A program made the position numbers and the translations under genes. Below, one piece after another: positions 22,590-33,999 of a DNA stretch of 64,000 nt (positions are counted from its first letter, which is position 1; each line of letters begins with the position of its first letter). Source of the DNA: Gonocerus acuteangulatus (Eukaryota > Arthropoda > Insecta > Hemiptera > Coreidae); the NCBI GenBank assembly GCA_946811695.1, contig OX328126.1, positions 87,523,085-87,587,084 on the forward strand, given 5' to 3'. Under the pieces are notes generated by a model. It was not told where the DNA came from, did not search any database, and was given only the letters and a program-made list of their open reading frames with translations.

Positions 22590-23347
22590 CAGTAGAACCT
22601 CTTATATCCGACCATGACGGGACCGGGCCATGGTCGGAACGGCCAAAAGGTCGGATATCGGGAGGAGGAAAAAAACGTCTTTCAAAGTTATAAAAACAGC
22701 TATAATGTACAGCACAAACTGTAATACAACTTTATTGTACTTGTAAAACTGTTGCTAAATACATTTCAAACATTTACTCTTTTGAAAATACGAACAAAAT
22801 GTAAGCTTACTTTATTTATAGAATTCAGTTATGGATTGTTGTTTTAATTTTGTTAATCTTGACTTTGCGGAAGTATCCTCCACTTTTTAGCCCACAATAC
22901 ATCCATTGCGGTTGCATTTGGATGTTCCTCGATTTATTTCACCGCTACGTCGAAGGCGTCCTTTGCAGCAGAATGACCTGCTACGTCGTCTCTGGTGGGT
23001 TCGTATTCGTCCGAGTCGATTTCTTCGTCCGCGGATTTGTTCTGCACAACAGCAATGATTTGGTCATTGTTAAGATATTCATTAGTAACTTCTGAAATAT
23101 CAGCTTCAACAAGTCACTCTTCGTTAACAAATATAGAACAGTACAAGATTACAGCACATTCCACATCAACAATCACTTCAGAACTGACGGTTTGGGCCAA
23201 GAAAACAAAGCATAGTGTAGATGACTCACTCTTTCAAGTCTGAACAGGCTCGCCAACGGGGCGCGTGTGAAGCACAGACGGTCGGGCACTAGGTCGGATA
23301 TCGGAAGGAGTCGGTTATGGGAAGGTCGGATATGAGAGGTTCTACTG
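22590..23347 (-). mobile_element. Tigger/pogo-type element, transposase C-terminus only
   Basis: Ends CAGTAGAACCTCTTATATCC and GGATATGAGAGGTTCTACTG are inverted and flanked by TA (22588-22589, 23348-23349), as in pogo/Tigger elements. The minus strand from about 23130 to 22905 reads EADISEVTNEYLNNDQIIAV...DEEIDSDEYEP...AKDAFDVAVK, the acidic C-terminal tail of Tigger transposases, followed by a stop where a Trp codon is usual. The DDE catalytic core and the HTH are deleted, so this copy is non-autonomous. Confidence 0.8.
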
Positions 23348-23762
23348 TAGTGAAGAAGACATAAAGGACTGAGCAGACTATAAGAAAAACAATGCTGTTT
23401 AAATTATTAGTCTATTACTTACCTGCCCTGTGAAAATGAGTTTTCCGTAAGAGCTTATTAACTCAAAAATCGGCATGCTCGGTGAAACAAAGATGACCGC
23501 CGTTTCCAAACGATTGACTCTAGAATAAAAAGTAAAAATTCTTTTTAACTACTGATTCCATATTTAATTGATGGTAAAAATATAAATTTTTTCTAAAATA
23601 CTAAAGCAACCACCTTTGGACCGTTTGAAATGGATTATATTATATTGGTAACCATTAATTAATCTGCATAGTCAAATAATTAATACATTATAAATTAATA
23701 AAATAACCTGATTTTCACACTAACTATGTCATATCAATAAAATAATCAATTTACCAATATAT

Positions 23763-23992
23763 AACAAAAAAGTCCCTCACGCAGGAGCTGCATAACTAAG
23801 CAATTTTCGTTGAAATATAACAAATATTACGGCTGACATAGTCAAATTAGTGTTTTGGGTTCGGGGTAAACCCCCCCTTCCGGTGGACCGACTTTGGTGG
23901 TTAACGAACTCGTTCAATCGTTTGCTAATTGAATGCTATATACCAAGTTTCGTGACGAAAAAACAAAAACTCTGGCCGCTATCGTGTTAACA

Positions 23993-24064
<72 letters not shown>

Positions 24065-24211
24065 TAGATAGATATATATAAATTTTAACGGGGGTCATTT
24101 TCGGTGTCTACTAGGTAGGATCGATAAAGATTTGAAGAAATTTTTCAAAAATTCCGTCATGAGTCCAACCTCAATAGCTACTTTCCTTCGGAAGAAAGTG
24201 CTAAAAACAGC
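23763..24211 (-). mobile_element. Helentron-like element, family B copy 2 (short)
   Basis: The 3' tip GTCCGTCACGCAGGAGCTGC lies at the left and the 5' end CTTTCCTTCGGAAGAAAGTGC at the right, with (TA)n at 23996-24080. It lacks the repeated C-rich blocks of copies 1 and 3. About 450 bp, a deletion derivative. Confidence 0.65.
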
Positions 24212-24261
24212 ACTCATATATAACAACTTACAGGAATCATTTTATTTATACAATAATATAG

Positions 24262-24314
<53 letters not shown>

Positions 24315-24316
24315 CA

Positions 24317-24944
24317 CAGTGAAACCTCTATATAGCGGACACCTCTGGGAGAACCAAAGTTGTCCACTATAGAAATTGTACATTTAATTCATGTTTTAAT
24401 TAACCATTTAATAATTACCCATCACAAGTTTTTTTTTTTAAGTATATAGAAAGAGGTTTAAGGTTATATGTATAAACTTAAAAAAGTTTTTATTCTAAAA
24501 AGTTTAAAGCATAAAGAAGTTCTTAGTTCTCGGACAACACTTTTCCGTCCATTTCTTCAAAATTTCATCTTTCTTTTTCAATATTTCTGCTGCTTGTGCT
24601 TTTCCTATCTTTAAAAACTCGGCAACTTTACGCACACCACATTTTTCGCGATTGGAAAATGTTCGTCAATTTTTTCTTTAAGTGTCAGAGATTTCCGATT
24701 AGACATATTGAAGAGAAAGCACGATACTTACTCAACAAGAGCTAAAAACCAACTGAAAAGTGACGAGAAGGAAGTTCTGCGGAAGGAATGTGAACCGAAC
24801 AGACTTATGGGATATTCCCGGAACCGTGATACCGCGTAGGCAAAACAATAGCAATCTGCCAGCGGGAAAATCATATGCTTCTGCTGAAAAGGAAGGGGTT
24901 CCTGTTGTGAAATTCCTAGGAAGATATTACTAGTCACTATTCTA

Positions 24945-25009
<65 letters not shown>

Positions 25010-25269
25010 TATTCTTACAAAGAGTTTGTTATTGTTAACGCATTTTTCTGTAAACCTACGCCAATGGGAACGCTTCTATAAATAACATTAGCTGTAATTG
25101 TCCGTAGTAAGGATGTAAAAAATGAGGTTTCTCTGTCCGTGTCCGTTGTACAGAGGTGTCCGCAATATAGAGGTTTATTTTACCTATAGAAAAATTCGGG
25201 ACTGTGAGAAAATGTCCGTTAATAGAGGTGTCCGCTGTAGGGAGGTGTCCGTTAAGGGAGGTTTCACTG
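24317..25269 (-). mobile_element. Second Tigger-type element with transposase N-terminus
   Basis: Left end CAGTGAAACCTCTATATAGC and right end GGGAGGTTTCACTG, with TA at 25270-25271 (the left flank is CA, probably mutated). GGTGTCCGTTA/GGACACC words repeat near both ends. It carries an HTH remnant and a (TA)n run at about 24945-25008. It differs from the element at 22590, so two Tigger lineages sit side by side. Confidence 0.75.
24520..24706 (-). pseudogene. Tigger transposase CENP-B-type HTH remnant
   Basis: Starts at ATG (24704-24706, minus) and reads MSNRKSLTLKEKID, then after a frameshift GVRKVAEFLKIGKAQAAEIL. This is the first helix-turn-helix of the CENP-B/pogo DNA-binding domain, which recognises the element's TIRs. 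About 60 residues remain of a normal protein several hundred long. The catalytic domain is not seen. Confidence 0.72.
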
Positions 25270-25595
25270 TATATAGGTAAATTGACTGTTTTATTGATAT
25301 ATTGATATGACATATTTAGTGTGGAAATTAAGTAATTTTATTAACTGGTAATGTATTATTTGTTTCAACATTACTCGTTAATGGTAATCAACATAATACT
25401 GTTTTAAAAGGTTATTGTTGCATTATCCAATATTTTTTTTTTTTTTTTTGTTTTGATGCATCTTCTATTATGAGTGGTCATTAGCACCATTTTCCAATAG
25501 TAAATGCACAATTGTAAAGCTTCTGATGATGGAAAAGTAGTATCAAACGTTGAAATAAACTAATTTGAGAATTCTGAAAGAAGACACTAGAAAAT

Positions 25596-26395
25596 CAGAG
25601 TTGGGCTTATTCGAATAATTTTGTATTTAAGTAACGAATAAAAGATAATTTTTTACCCGTTAATCATAAAACCACGGATGACCAATTATCTGTTATTCAA
25701 GAAACGGGTGATTTATCTTTTATTCGTCATTTGATTATCCGTTATCTTTTATTCATTATCCGTCCACAATACCATTTTTTTCTATCGATTCGGGCAAAAA
25801 AAAAAGAAAACTGTTGCTTTGCACATGGCATTGCACTCTTTAAATAAATATTTAAACATCAAGAAATTGTTTTTTAAGTACAACACGGCACTTCCATTGT
25901 CAGCACCAGTCGAACGGCTGTTCTCGTTTGCTTTCATAACGGATATTCCAAAAAGCAATCGACTCTCTGATGAAATGTTTGAGAAAAGAGTAGTTTTCAA
26001 ATCTATGTTGAATTTAATTTAAAGTTTAATTATATATTTAAATAATAATGTAATACATAATTATATTTAATGATAATTTAAATAATTACATATTATATTA
26101 TATTTAAATAATAAATAAATACATTATGATTAAGTAGTAAATTGGTTTTCTACACATCTTCCAAATATATAAATCATCTTTCGGATGAAAATTTATCCAT
26201 CGAATTAAAATTCATCCGTAAGATGAAAAATGATTTCAACTGAAATCTTAAGATAAAAGATGACGGATAACTTTACGTAAATGGTAATAATTTCGAATAA
26301 CGGATAACGGATATCCGAAAATTATAGATGACAAATAACGAATAACCTAGGTTATTCGTCATCCGTTATCCGAAGATAATTTTTGCCCAACTCTG
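25596..26395 (+). mobile_element. 800-bp hAT element with 8-bp TSD
   Basis: CAGAGTTGGGC at 25596 and GCCCAACTCTG ending at 26395 form an 11-bp TIR, flanked by identical TAGAAAAT at 25588-25595 and 26396-26403. Subterminal zones repeat ATAACGGATAA-type words. A C-terminal transposase fragment lies inside. Internally deleted, non-autonomous. Confidence 0.9.
25840..26022 (+). pseudogene. hAT transposase C-terminal dimerisation domain remnant
   Basis: About 60 codons ending at the stop at 26020-26022. KYNTALPLSAPVERLFSFA, then TDIPKSNRLSDEMFEK, is the hAT family C-terminal dimerisation (hATC) signature, in which transposase subunits pair. Zinc finger and DDE portions are gone. It sits in frame near the middle of the 800-bp element and shares its orientation. 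Confidence 0.85.
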
Positions 26396-26403
26396 TAGAA
26401 AAT

Positions 26404-26975
26404 AAATATATGATATCCACACCTCCTTTTCTCTCAGTTCAATTCCTTCTATAGAATCATATGGATCTCACAATATCCGTCTAAATTCCCACAGATATTG
26501 TTGAATCTACAGATGGGATTGCCCCGAAAGATGGAGATATCTGGAACTATAAGGCGGCCAAAGGGATGATTACAAGATATTAATATGCAAACCGAGTCCA
26601 AGCAATCTATTCCACTCTACCCCCTTCATTTCTCTAGCCTTCTCCCACCATTCTATAGGCTATTTATTCTTGGTAATACATCCTAAATAGAGTATTCCCA
26701 AGGAATGTAGCTATTAAGGTTGCACTCACGAAAGAATTCTGTATATCCTATGTATGTGAAACGGGAGTAAAACTGGAAGACCAATAAGATTTCCAATCTT
26801 TCGATTTTTACCTTCGCTTTACTAATAAATTAGCCAGTATGTCACCAATTCTCCTAAACATCGGTCGCATTTTAGGGCCCCTGTAGATCTTTCATGACGA
26901 CCGAATCTCCCAGAACTGCACCGATAATAATTAGTAGTGTACATACATCAGTGTAAGGTCGTTCCAGAAGCTGTT
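26404..26975. other. No recognisable gene
   Basis: Moderately AT-rich, non-repetitive; no motif seen. Confidence 0.3.
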
Positions 26976-26981
26976 TAAACT

Positions 26982-27670
26982 ATTGGGTGGTAAAATAAGT
27001 TCATAGCGTTTTTCAATATTTCAATTTAATTCTCTCTTTGTTTATGATATTGTGTTTACTTATCTAATAATGTTTACATATTCTAAAAGAGGATTAGTTA
27101 AGGTTTTTTTTTGCATCAGTTTCAACCGAGATTTCTTATCTTTAAGTGGTATTTTGCCTGGTCAAAATGGAAGAGAAAAAAAATTCTTCGCCATTTAATG
27201 AATTTCCGAAAAGGAAAATCCGCTGCACAGACGGTTAAGAAACTTTGCAGTGTGTATGCCATTAGGAAGAACCGTTAAGAGGCTTGCCGGGTCAGAATTG
27301 AAAATGTTCACTTGGAAGTCGCTGGGTCATCCTTCAACAGCTGATGATGACCAAATTCAGGCAACCCTCCCACTATGGCGCGGCAAATCCCAGAAACACT
27401 CAACATATCTCATGCAAGTCTGAAATCATTTGGGGGCTGCGACATCCCGTTTCTCGAAGTGATCTGTGAGTTCCCCACAATTTGACGGAAACGAATTTAT
27501 TGGACCGCATTTGCGATTCCCTCCTCATGAAACGTAACGTTAATGGTCCATTTTTAAAGTAGATGATGAACGCTCGGCCCTGTACAATAATACTGTGAGA
27601 ACAAAGTCCTCTTTAAAACGAAGGCGAACCTGCCGTTAACAACTCTAAATGCAGGATTACATCCCAAAAA
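26982..27670 (+). pseudogene. Mariner-family transposase relic with 5' TIR
   Basis: The left TIR reads ATTGGGTGGTAAAATAAGTT...CGTTTTT, like mariner TIRs. A start-like ATG at 27167 opens MEEKK; across several frames follow MARQIPETLNISHASL (second HTH), VPHNLTETNLLDRICDSLL and MKRNVNGPFLK (linker before the first catalytic D), and DDERSALYNNTV, where the mariner D is expected. After that the frame decays and the rest of the DD34D core and the right TIR are not found. This is a heavily mutated, 3'-truncated copy. Confidence 0.8.
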
Positions 27671-27819
27671 TGGTTAATCTGAGCGGATTACTTTTGAATT
27701 AAACAAAGTATCTGTGTACAATTTTATCGAACTGTGATTAGCATATGTATATATACAGGTTGTGTCGTAACTACTTGATAATATTCAAGGAGATGGAACT
27801 AAACATCAAAGGTAGTGCC

Positions 27820-27876
27820 AACATCAAGTTTTTATTAGCTAGGGTGCTAATGACTCTAGCAGTAGAAGCACCCATA

Positions 27877-27914
<38 letters not shown>

Positions 27915-28015
27915 ACCTGCTTATGTTCCAGACTTATGCCGTTCTAAATGTTGTTTCGAGTTTTTTTTTTTTTTTTTTTTATTATGGCGCAGAAACTTCT
28001 GGTATATAAGTGGTA
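27820..28015. repeat. A- and T-homopolymer runs, possible SINE tail fragments
   Basis: Poly(A) at 27880-27910 and poly(T) at 27961-27980, next to words resembling SINE family 1 tails (GGGTGCTAATGACT, ATTATGGCGCAG). Too diverged to assign firmly. Confidence 0.35.
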
Positions 28016-28152
28016 GGATAGGTTCCCATCCTTTAATTAATTTTTCTATTTTTTTAGATTGCAACGTGTCTATTGCCACTATCAATCTTATTTTCAAAAA
28101 TATTATTTTGAAAAAACAAATTATAAGTATTTTTGACTGCTATCAATATCAA

Positions 28153-28556
28153 TTGTGATAACAACCGACAAGTATTCCACTACTATTAGTAGATAGATAA
28201 ATATCCATAGTGATAACAACTGATAAGTATTCCACAACTGTTAGTAGATAAATATCCATTGTGACAACAGCTGATAAGTATTCCACTGTTATTTTTAGAT
28301 ACATATCCATAGTCATACCAGCTGATAAGTATTCCACTACTATTAGTAGCCGAATAGCCATAGTGATAACAACTGATAAGTATTCCACTACTATTAGTAG
28401 CCGAATAGCCATAGTGATAACAACTGATAAGTATTCCACTACTATTAGTAGCCGAATAGCCATAGTGATAACAACTGATAAGTATTCTACTACTATTAGT
28501 AGCCAAATAGCCATAGTGATAACAACTGATAAGTATTCCACTACTATCAGCACCAT
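28153..28556. repeat. 51-bp minisatellite
   Basis: CTGATAAGTATTCCAC recurs at 28322, 28373, 28424 and onward at 51-bp spacing, about eight units with the outer ones diverged. Because 51 is a multiple of three, several frames on both strands stay open; none is taken as coding. Confidence 0.92.
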
Positions 28557-28928
28557 AATTCCTGAAGTAAGCTGTTTAGAATGGTTCTGTATAATGACGT
28601 CATTGAATGATCGATACTAATGTCATGTACTAGTCATCTTTCATTCATGCCATGTTGTCAAGATCGAACATCCAAACTCGATTCATCGCGCCAATCACTG
28701 CCATATTCGATATTCTCCGAGTGCTTCCGAAATCCTCGAATCAACCATAAATTCTTCCCTTCGCGGACTGTTCGCACGTTCAAAACGTTCGCACACAATA
28801 CCGCTCAATGACTTTAGTTGCACTAACCAAACATTCTTTCGTGAATATGATTATTTTTTTCTTTAGAGCGTATCAACAATTGGGCTATAAATACCGGTTC
28901 TATTTACAGTTCGTCACCCTTTTACAAT

Positions 28929-28978
28929 GCTAACAGCACGTGACCGGTCACCCATTTAGGTACTGGCCATTGCTGAGA
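28929..28978 (-). mobile_element. 5S rRNA-derived SINE fragment
   Basis: GCTAACAGCACGTGACCGG and CACCCATTTAGGTACTGGCC are the complement of the 3' part of 5S rRNA, as in the better copies at 33359 and 57401. The left flank CGTCACCCTTTTACAAT matches the SINE body. Confidence 0.6.
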
Positions 28979-29189
28979 ATTATTAAATAAACTAGCTGAA
29001 TACCCGTGCTTCGTCACGGCAGATAAGTAGTTATTTTATTGCGTTAAATAATGTTTCATTAAAATTACGTTACTATACAATTCTGTGCAGTTTATTACAG
29101 CACGGTTCCCGTCATACTATATTTTATTCAATGGGCGTTAAAATTTAAAAGTTTATGTTTCCAAGAAGTCATATGGTAACACCCAATAT

Positions 29190-30135
29190 ATCTACGAGTA
29201 TTACCAAGGTTATAGGCGAGAAGGCATTGCAAGGGTTCCGGATATTATTACCTCACCTGGAAAACCTAAGGATATGCCATACATCACGGTTTGACCGGGA
29301 CTGTCCCGGTATTTTGCAATTGTTTCGGTGTCCCGCCCGATTTTATCAATGTCCCGGAAATGGCTGTAAGATGTAAAAAGTAATGAATTCATGTTTATAA
29401 GAATCTTTTTTAAATCGGTTACTTTTCTACAATCAATATTTTTACTACTGCTCACAGTGTAAAAGAAATCAGAAGTAATCTAACTGTAAAACGCTGGAAC
29501 TACCTGCACAGCGCTGCCAGCTGCCAGACACTACCATTTGTCTGAGAGATTTTTTTAAGAAAATCAAGCAGCAAAAAAAGTTCCGTTCTTATTTTTAAGG
29601 TTTGGGAAGACTAACAGTTTAAGATTCCCCCTTCCCGTTAGTTGCTAGGCTTATAACTCACCAACGATTTTGCTTATAATTTGTACTCTTTTTATTCCGC
29701 CCCCCCCCCCCACCGGTATGCTCATCCCATATTAATGTGTCTCGGTTTAACTCTCCAAAAATATGGCAAGCCTATCTGACGGGAACAGGGAGAAAAGAAA
29801 CGCAATTAAAACTCTATGAGGGACAGTTAATTTCTAGTAATTCAAGGTCTGCCATCATAGTTGAAATTAACCTCAATTAAAAATAATACTATGAGATAGA
29901 TAATGTAAGGTAACAGCTGTTCTTTATCGTCCTACCAACGCAGGCTGCCTAGGCTTGCCTTCTCTAACCAACTCAAACTTTAAACCCCCCTAAAAATGCT
30001 TAAAATTCTAATATCATAAAATCCTTTCTTAGCGAGTGCCTACGTTGTATAGGGAGTGTTCATGCAAAATTTCAAAATTTTCTGTCGAGCGGTTTGGGCT
30101 GGGCGTTAGATGAGTGAGTGAGTGAGTGAGTGAGG
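29190..30135 (+). repeat. Interspersed repeat family C, copy 2
   Basis: Both edges match family C: GAGAAGGCATTGCAAGGGTTC near 29216, and AATTCAAGGTCTGCCATCAT through GGCTGGGCG to (TGAG)n at 30108-30132. About 550 bp of extra sequence (29280-29815, containing CGGGACTGTCCCGG) is inserted relative to copy 1. Confidence 0.65.
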
Positions 30136-30411
30136 ATAGTTGGACATTGTAGGGACGACACATTGACGATAAAAAAAGGTACAAACAGATAAGGCAGTTA
30201 GTAAATACAATTATAGACTTACAATGGTTATAAATTTTAAATTATAGTTTTAGCATATATATAAATGGTAACAGGATGTATATACAAAAATAAAAATACA
30301 TATTAGCAGGGAGAAAAATAAATAAACCATGCATACACAAACAGATAAGTACGCATGCCTAAAGATCATATTTCTTCAAATACAGCAACATTCCTGAAGT
30401 TTCGAAAAGTA

Positions 30412-31165
30412 TTTATTTATTTATCGCACCGCATCTATGGTGAAGTGCATTTTTTCGGCCTTTTCAGTAGAGGGCGATGTAAAGTAGGTTTAGCCGAGCG
30501 ATTCCTAGAACATGTTCTTATATAATAATTTTAAAATATTTTAACCAGATATTTTGACTTGGTATTTACTTAGATGTTGTTGTAAATGTTTAAGTCCTTT
30601 AAATGTTTGAGTATTGTATGAATGTGGTGGCTGTCATCTCCGAGGAGTTCTGTCAGGTCAATAGGTACATCAAGGTTCTGTCTTAAATAGCAGTTAGTCA
30701 GTATATGCTTGATTGTCAGTTCTGAGTTACATGTTCGGCACGTCGGTTTGTCCTTGTTAGTCATTAGGTACTCGTGAGTCGCCGATACGTAGTCTGGCCA
30801 ATATGACTTCTTCGCGTCGTGATTTTCTGTGTGACGAAGGCCTTTCTTTTACCGTGAACTTCACCGTCCTCAGTTTGTTCTCTGTTGTGTTAGTCCAGTC
30901 CTGTTGCCAGTAGTGTAATATTGTTAGGTCAGTGTAACGTATTACGTCTTCATAGTACGAGTCGAGTGGTTCGTAAGTTTGTTCTTCTGTTGCAAGTTTG
31001 GCTTGTCGGTCAGCAATTGTGTGTAGTCCTAAGTTTTCATGTCCCGGTAGCCACCACAGAGTTACATGTTTACCAGAAGCATGTAGGTTGTGTATTTCGT
31101 CCTTTATTTCTATAAATGTGGGATGTGTCGTGTATATATTTTGTATATATATACACGACACTCTG
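30412..31165 (-). pseudogene. Non-LTR retrotransposon RNase H and tail relic
   Basis: The minus frame contains VTLWWLPGHENLGLHTIADR then QAKLATEEQ, the C-terminal half of an RNase HI domain (the histidine and last aspartate of its active site). LARLRIGDS follows and, after a frameshift near 30770, HEYLMTNKDKPTCRTCNSEL then TIKHILTNC, a CCHC knuckle. This is the I/Jockey-type ORF2 C-terminus, where RNase H degrades the RNA template. The stop is at 30570; the 3' region ends at a TAAATAAATAAAT tail near 30412-30424. The N-terminal half of the RNase H and the whole RT are missing, consistent with 5' truncation. Confidence 0.82.
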
Positions 31166-31520
31166 TGAGATTTGCTGGGAGGAAAAATCAGTTAAGTCTT
31201 AAACAGTCCGTTAGTAAGTATTTAATAAGTAAAAACATGTTACGTATTGTGCAAATTGCTGCTTGTTCCATGGTGTTTAAGAATGAGTGCGTAAGCCTGT
31301 CTATATTATCTATTCCGCATTCCAGATGAAATATAAAGCACGATAGACAAATATCTAATTTCGAATATAAATCTTGAATACATAGCTAACGTACTTGTAC
31401 CATATTGTCATGGAATTAATCCGGTTGTTCCAACCAAAAAAAAAAAATGCACCCAAGAAGCAACGATTCCCGCATAAAAAGGATTTAAATAAACTTTACC
31501 ATTCAACACATTTATTTAGT

Positions 31521-31726
31521 GTTTAAATTTTAACGTCCATTATTATTAACTACGAATTTTGGGACGGGTTATCTATAGGTTATCCCCCTTTTCTAGCCAG
31601 GACAGGGCTGATGCCTTTTCTTTTTCCTAAAGAATAGCCACCACCCCATAGTGGGAATCGAATCCAGGACCTTAGGCACGGAGTATAAACTGCTCCCGCC
31701 TCAACGCTAACGGCCACCGTGCCTCC
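31521..31726 (-). mobile_element. tRNA-derived SINE, family 2 copy 1
   Basis: The minus strand starts GGAGGCACGGTGGCCGTTAG (box A region), has box B GATTCGATTCCCACTA about 55 bp on, then a body GGAAAAAGAAAAGGCATCAG, GGGATAACCTATAGATAACC and a TAATGGACGTTAAAATTTAA end. It matches the plus copy at 35212-35420 end to end. Confidence 0.85.
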
Positions 31727-31799
31727 ACGACATATTTACCAGAATAAAAAATGTTGCCAACATAATCAATTCTCGAGATAGTAATTACCAGATCACTTC

Positions 31800-32262
31800 G
31801 GCAGTGAGATGTATTTTATTTTGAACAAGCTGTTACCCTGCGTGCCATTCTACACCTACTTTATGCACCTAGAAAAGCAATAATAAATTAGAAACCAAAT
31901 AAGTAATATTAAAATCTAATAATGCAAATCTTTAACTGTTCTAGTTCACAGGTTCAAACCCGTGACCTCCAAACTGTGAGTCCTAGACGATTTTGACCAA
32001 GCCTAAGACACTCCTCGTATCAAGATCTACCAACGTTTGGTAAAATCGGTCTAACGGTGTATTGGTATAAAGAAAAAACATACAGACAGACAGCTGGTAG
32101 ACTTTTTTGACCTAGCCTAAGACACTCCCCGGATCAAGATCTACCAACGTTTGTTAAAATCGGTCTAACGGTGGATTTGTATAAAGAAAAAACATACAGA
32201 CAGACAGCTGGTAGACGTTTTTTGACCTAGCGTAAGACACTCCCCGGATCAAGATAAATAAA
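31800..32262 (-). repeat. Repeat family E with about 120-bp internal units
   Basis: Two tandem units (CCTAAGACACTCC...CAGACAGACAGCTGGTAGAC) start near 32001 and 32113, followed by AAATAAATAAATAAAT at 32255. A tRNA-like head (GGTTTGAACCT complement near 31951) and CTTGTTACCCTGCGTG-like sequence lie at the left. The same parts are at 61756-62000 and 62765-63210 in the opposite orientation. Confidence 0.65.
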
Positions 32263-32406
32263 TAAATAAATAATAAAAATAAAATAACAAAATAAAACAT
32301 ACAATTTTGTACAATCTGGATAACCGTCACATTATAAACTTATTCTCAGATGAACGTCTTGTTGGCTCCTTGCAGAAAAGAATAACATCAAAAATGCTGT
32401 AATATT

Positions 32407-32408
<2 letters not shown>

Positions 32409-32452
<44 letters not shown>
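32409..32452. repeat. (TA)n microsatellite
   Basis: Pure TA run of about 45 bp. Confidence 0.9.
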
Positions 32453-32457
<5 letters not shown>

Positions 32458-32459
32458 TT

Positions 32460-32930
32460 TTAAAACTGTATGAAAACAGTTTGCCTATATAAATGGGTTT
32501 TGATAATCCCATGATATCCAAACCCACGTGGAAATCCACGGAAAGCCTAGTAATCCTAGAATCTGATCCCGGGATGAACCTAGCCAAGACCCAGCCCGAT
32601 CCGCCAGGATGATCCTATATCGCCAGCGGATATGCTGAACGGGCTTATTGGATCTCTCTGCGGATATATTCCCCATTTAGAATCCGTAATACAGACTTAG
32701 CAGTCCGCGGATCCGCTCCGTCCAATTTGCTCTAGTCAGTGTAATCCTCTTTCTCCGGAAAGCTATTAGCATTTTCCGCAGGATTAGGATTGGAATGGGA
32801 TATGGAGGGAATGTTAATAATTCCATGTGGCGGCATAAATAATCAAAATCAAACGGAGATTAATCATTGGAATGATTAATGATAATGTTTTAAATGTGCA
32901 ATTTCGCGATCGACCCGTTTTCGACTAGTT
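32460..32930. other. No recognisable gene
   Basis: Less AT-rich and non-repetitive (32500-32760). A short minus frame shows no motif. Confidence 0.3.
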
Positions 32931-32932
32931 TT

Positions 32933-33050
32933 TCTAGATCCTTTCGAATAAAGGAAAGGCATCAGCCCTATCCCTGCTCAAAAAGGGTAGTGACCTATAG
33001 ATAACCCGTTCTAAAATTCTGAGCTAATTATTGTGGACGTTAAAATTTAA
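32933..33050 (+). mobile_element. SINE family 2, headless fragment
   Basis: AAGGAAAGGCATCAGCCCT, GTGACCTATAGATAACCCG and GGACGTTAAAATTTAAAG match the body and end of the copies at 31521 and 35212. The tRNA-like head is absent. Confidence 0.75.
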
Positions 33051-33321
33051 AGATTCTTAGATCATCCGCTTACAATCATTCTGTGATAGAGATCTGTATG
33101 GTTCTGGGCACTGGAATGGGAAGATGTTGAACATGGGGTATTGGGATATTATTAGTAAAAAAAAAAAAAAAATGTTGGTAATTACATGTCTTTTTTTATT
33201 TTTTTTTTTTTTTATTTTGATTTTTAAAGGCAATTCAACCACACAGGTCATTGTTGCCTATACATGTCTTTTATTAAGTCCTTACAGAGCACTAGGAATC
33301 AATGATAAATTATATTACAGG

Positions 33322-33441
33322 CTAGCAAGCTATCTACAGGTTGCTAACCTTTTATAATGCTAACAGCACGTGGATGGTCACCCATGCAGATACTGGCGAC
33401 GCCCGAGGCTGCTTAACTTCGGTATCAACTTGGCCGTTGGC
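33322..33441 (-). mobile_element. 5S rRNA-derived SINE copy, internally deleted
   Basis: 33359-33441 matches 5S rRNA on the minus strand: GCCAAGTTGATACCGAAGTT, AAGCAGCCTCGGGCGTCGCC, ATGGGTGACCATCCACGTGC. About 25 bases near the 5' end are missing, so no functional 5S rRNA is possible. The flank (AAGGTTAGCAACCTGTAGATAG on minus) is the SINE body seen at 57.4 kb. Confidence 0.75.
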
Positions 33442-33489
33442 ATCCGCCCCTAGGAGTACCATTGCAAATAGAAAAGAGCAAAACTATTC

Positions 33490-33490
<1 letters not shown>

Positions 33491-33551
<61 letters not shown>
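33491..33551. repeat. (TA)n microsatellite
   Basis: Pure TA run followed by TGTGTG. Confidence 0.9.
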
Positions 33552-33557
<6 letters not shown>

Positions 33558-33828
33558 ATTGTGAGAACCACAAGACATGCATTGAATGTATGTCATCATA
33601 AATCTTTTCACTAGCCCCTGCTGTGTATAAAGTGTCTGACAGACACGAGGGAAATTTCAGTCGAGTATGTCGGCAGCAGTGAGCAGAGATTCATCTGATT
33701 CTGGAACTGAATGTCCAGTACAGTAATCCTGTTGGACCGAAGACAAATCAGATGATATGATACTAACACTAATATTGTTGTTAGTATCATCACTAATCAC
33801 TAGTATTAGTCTAGTATAACTAGTCACT

Positions 33829-33830
<2 letters not shown>

Positions 33831-33861
<31 letters not shown>

Positions 33862-33998
33862 GGCGCATCAACATCTTGGCCATTAGCGCCGACATCCAGG
33901 GTACAGCGAGGAATTATCCTAACTAGCCGTAAGAATCGAACCCACCATCTCCTGCTTATGAATCTAAGGCGCTAGCCACTAGACCACGGGAGACCCCC
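33831..33998 (-). mobile_element. tRNA-derived SINE, family 1 copy 2
   Basis: Poly(T) at 33832-33859, then ACGGCGCATCAACATCTTGG, CGCCGACATCCAGGG, the box B complement GAATCGAACCCACC and the box A region CGCTAGCCACTAGACCACGG. Somewhat shorter than copy 1 because of a deletion near 33925. Confidence 0.87.
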
Positions 33999-33999
33999 A

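Noticed and set aside
28149..28620. Repetitive proteins on both strands across the 51-bp array
   Set aside because: Frames are open on both strands only because the unit is a multiple of three.
29280..29360. CGGGACTGTCCCGG palindrome as a transposon end or coding finger
   Set aside because: Single site, no partner end and no zinc-binding pattern in any frame.
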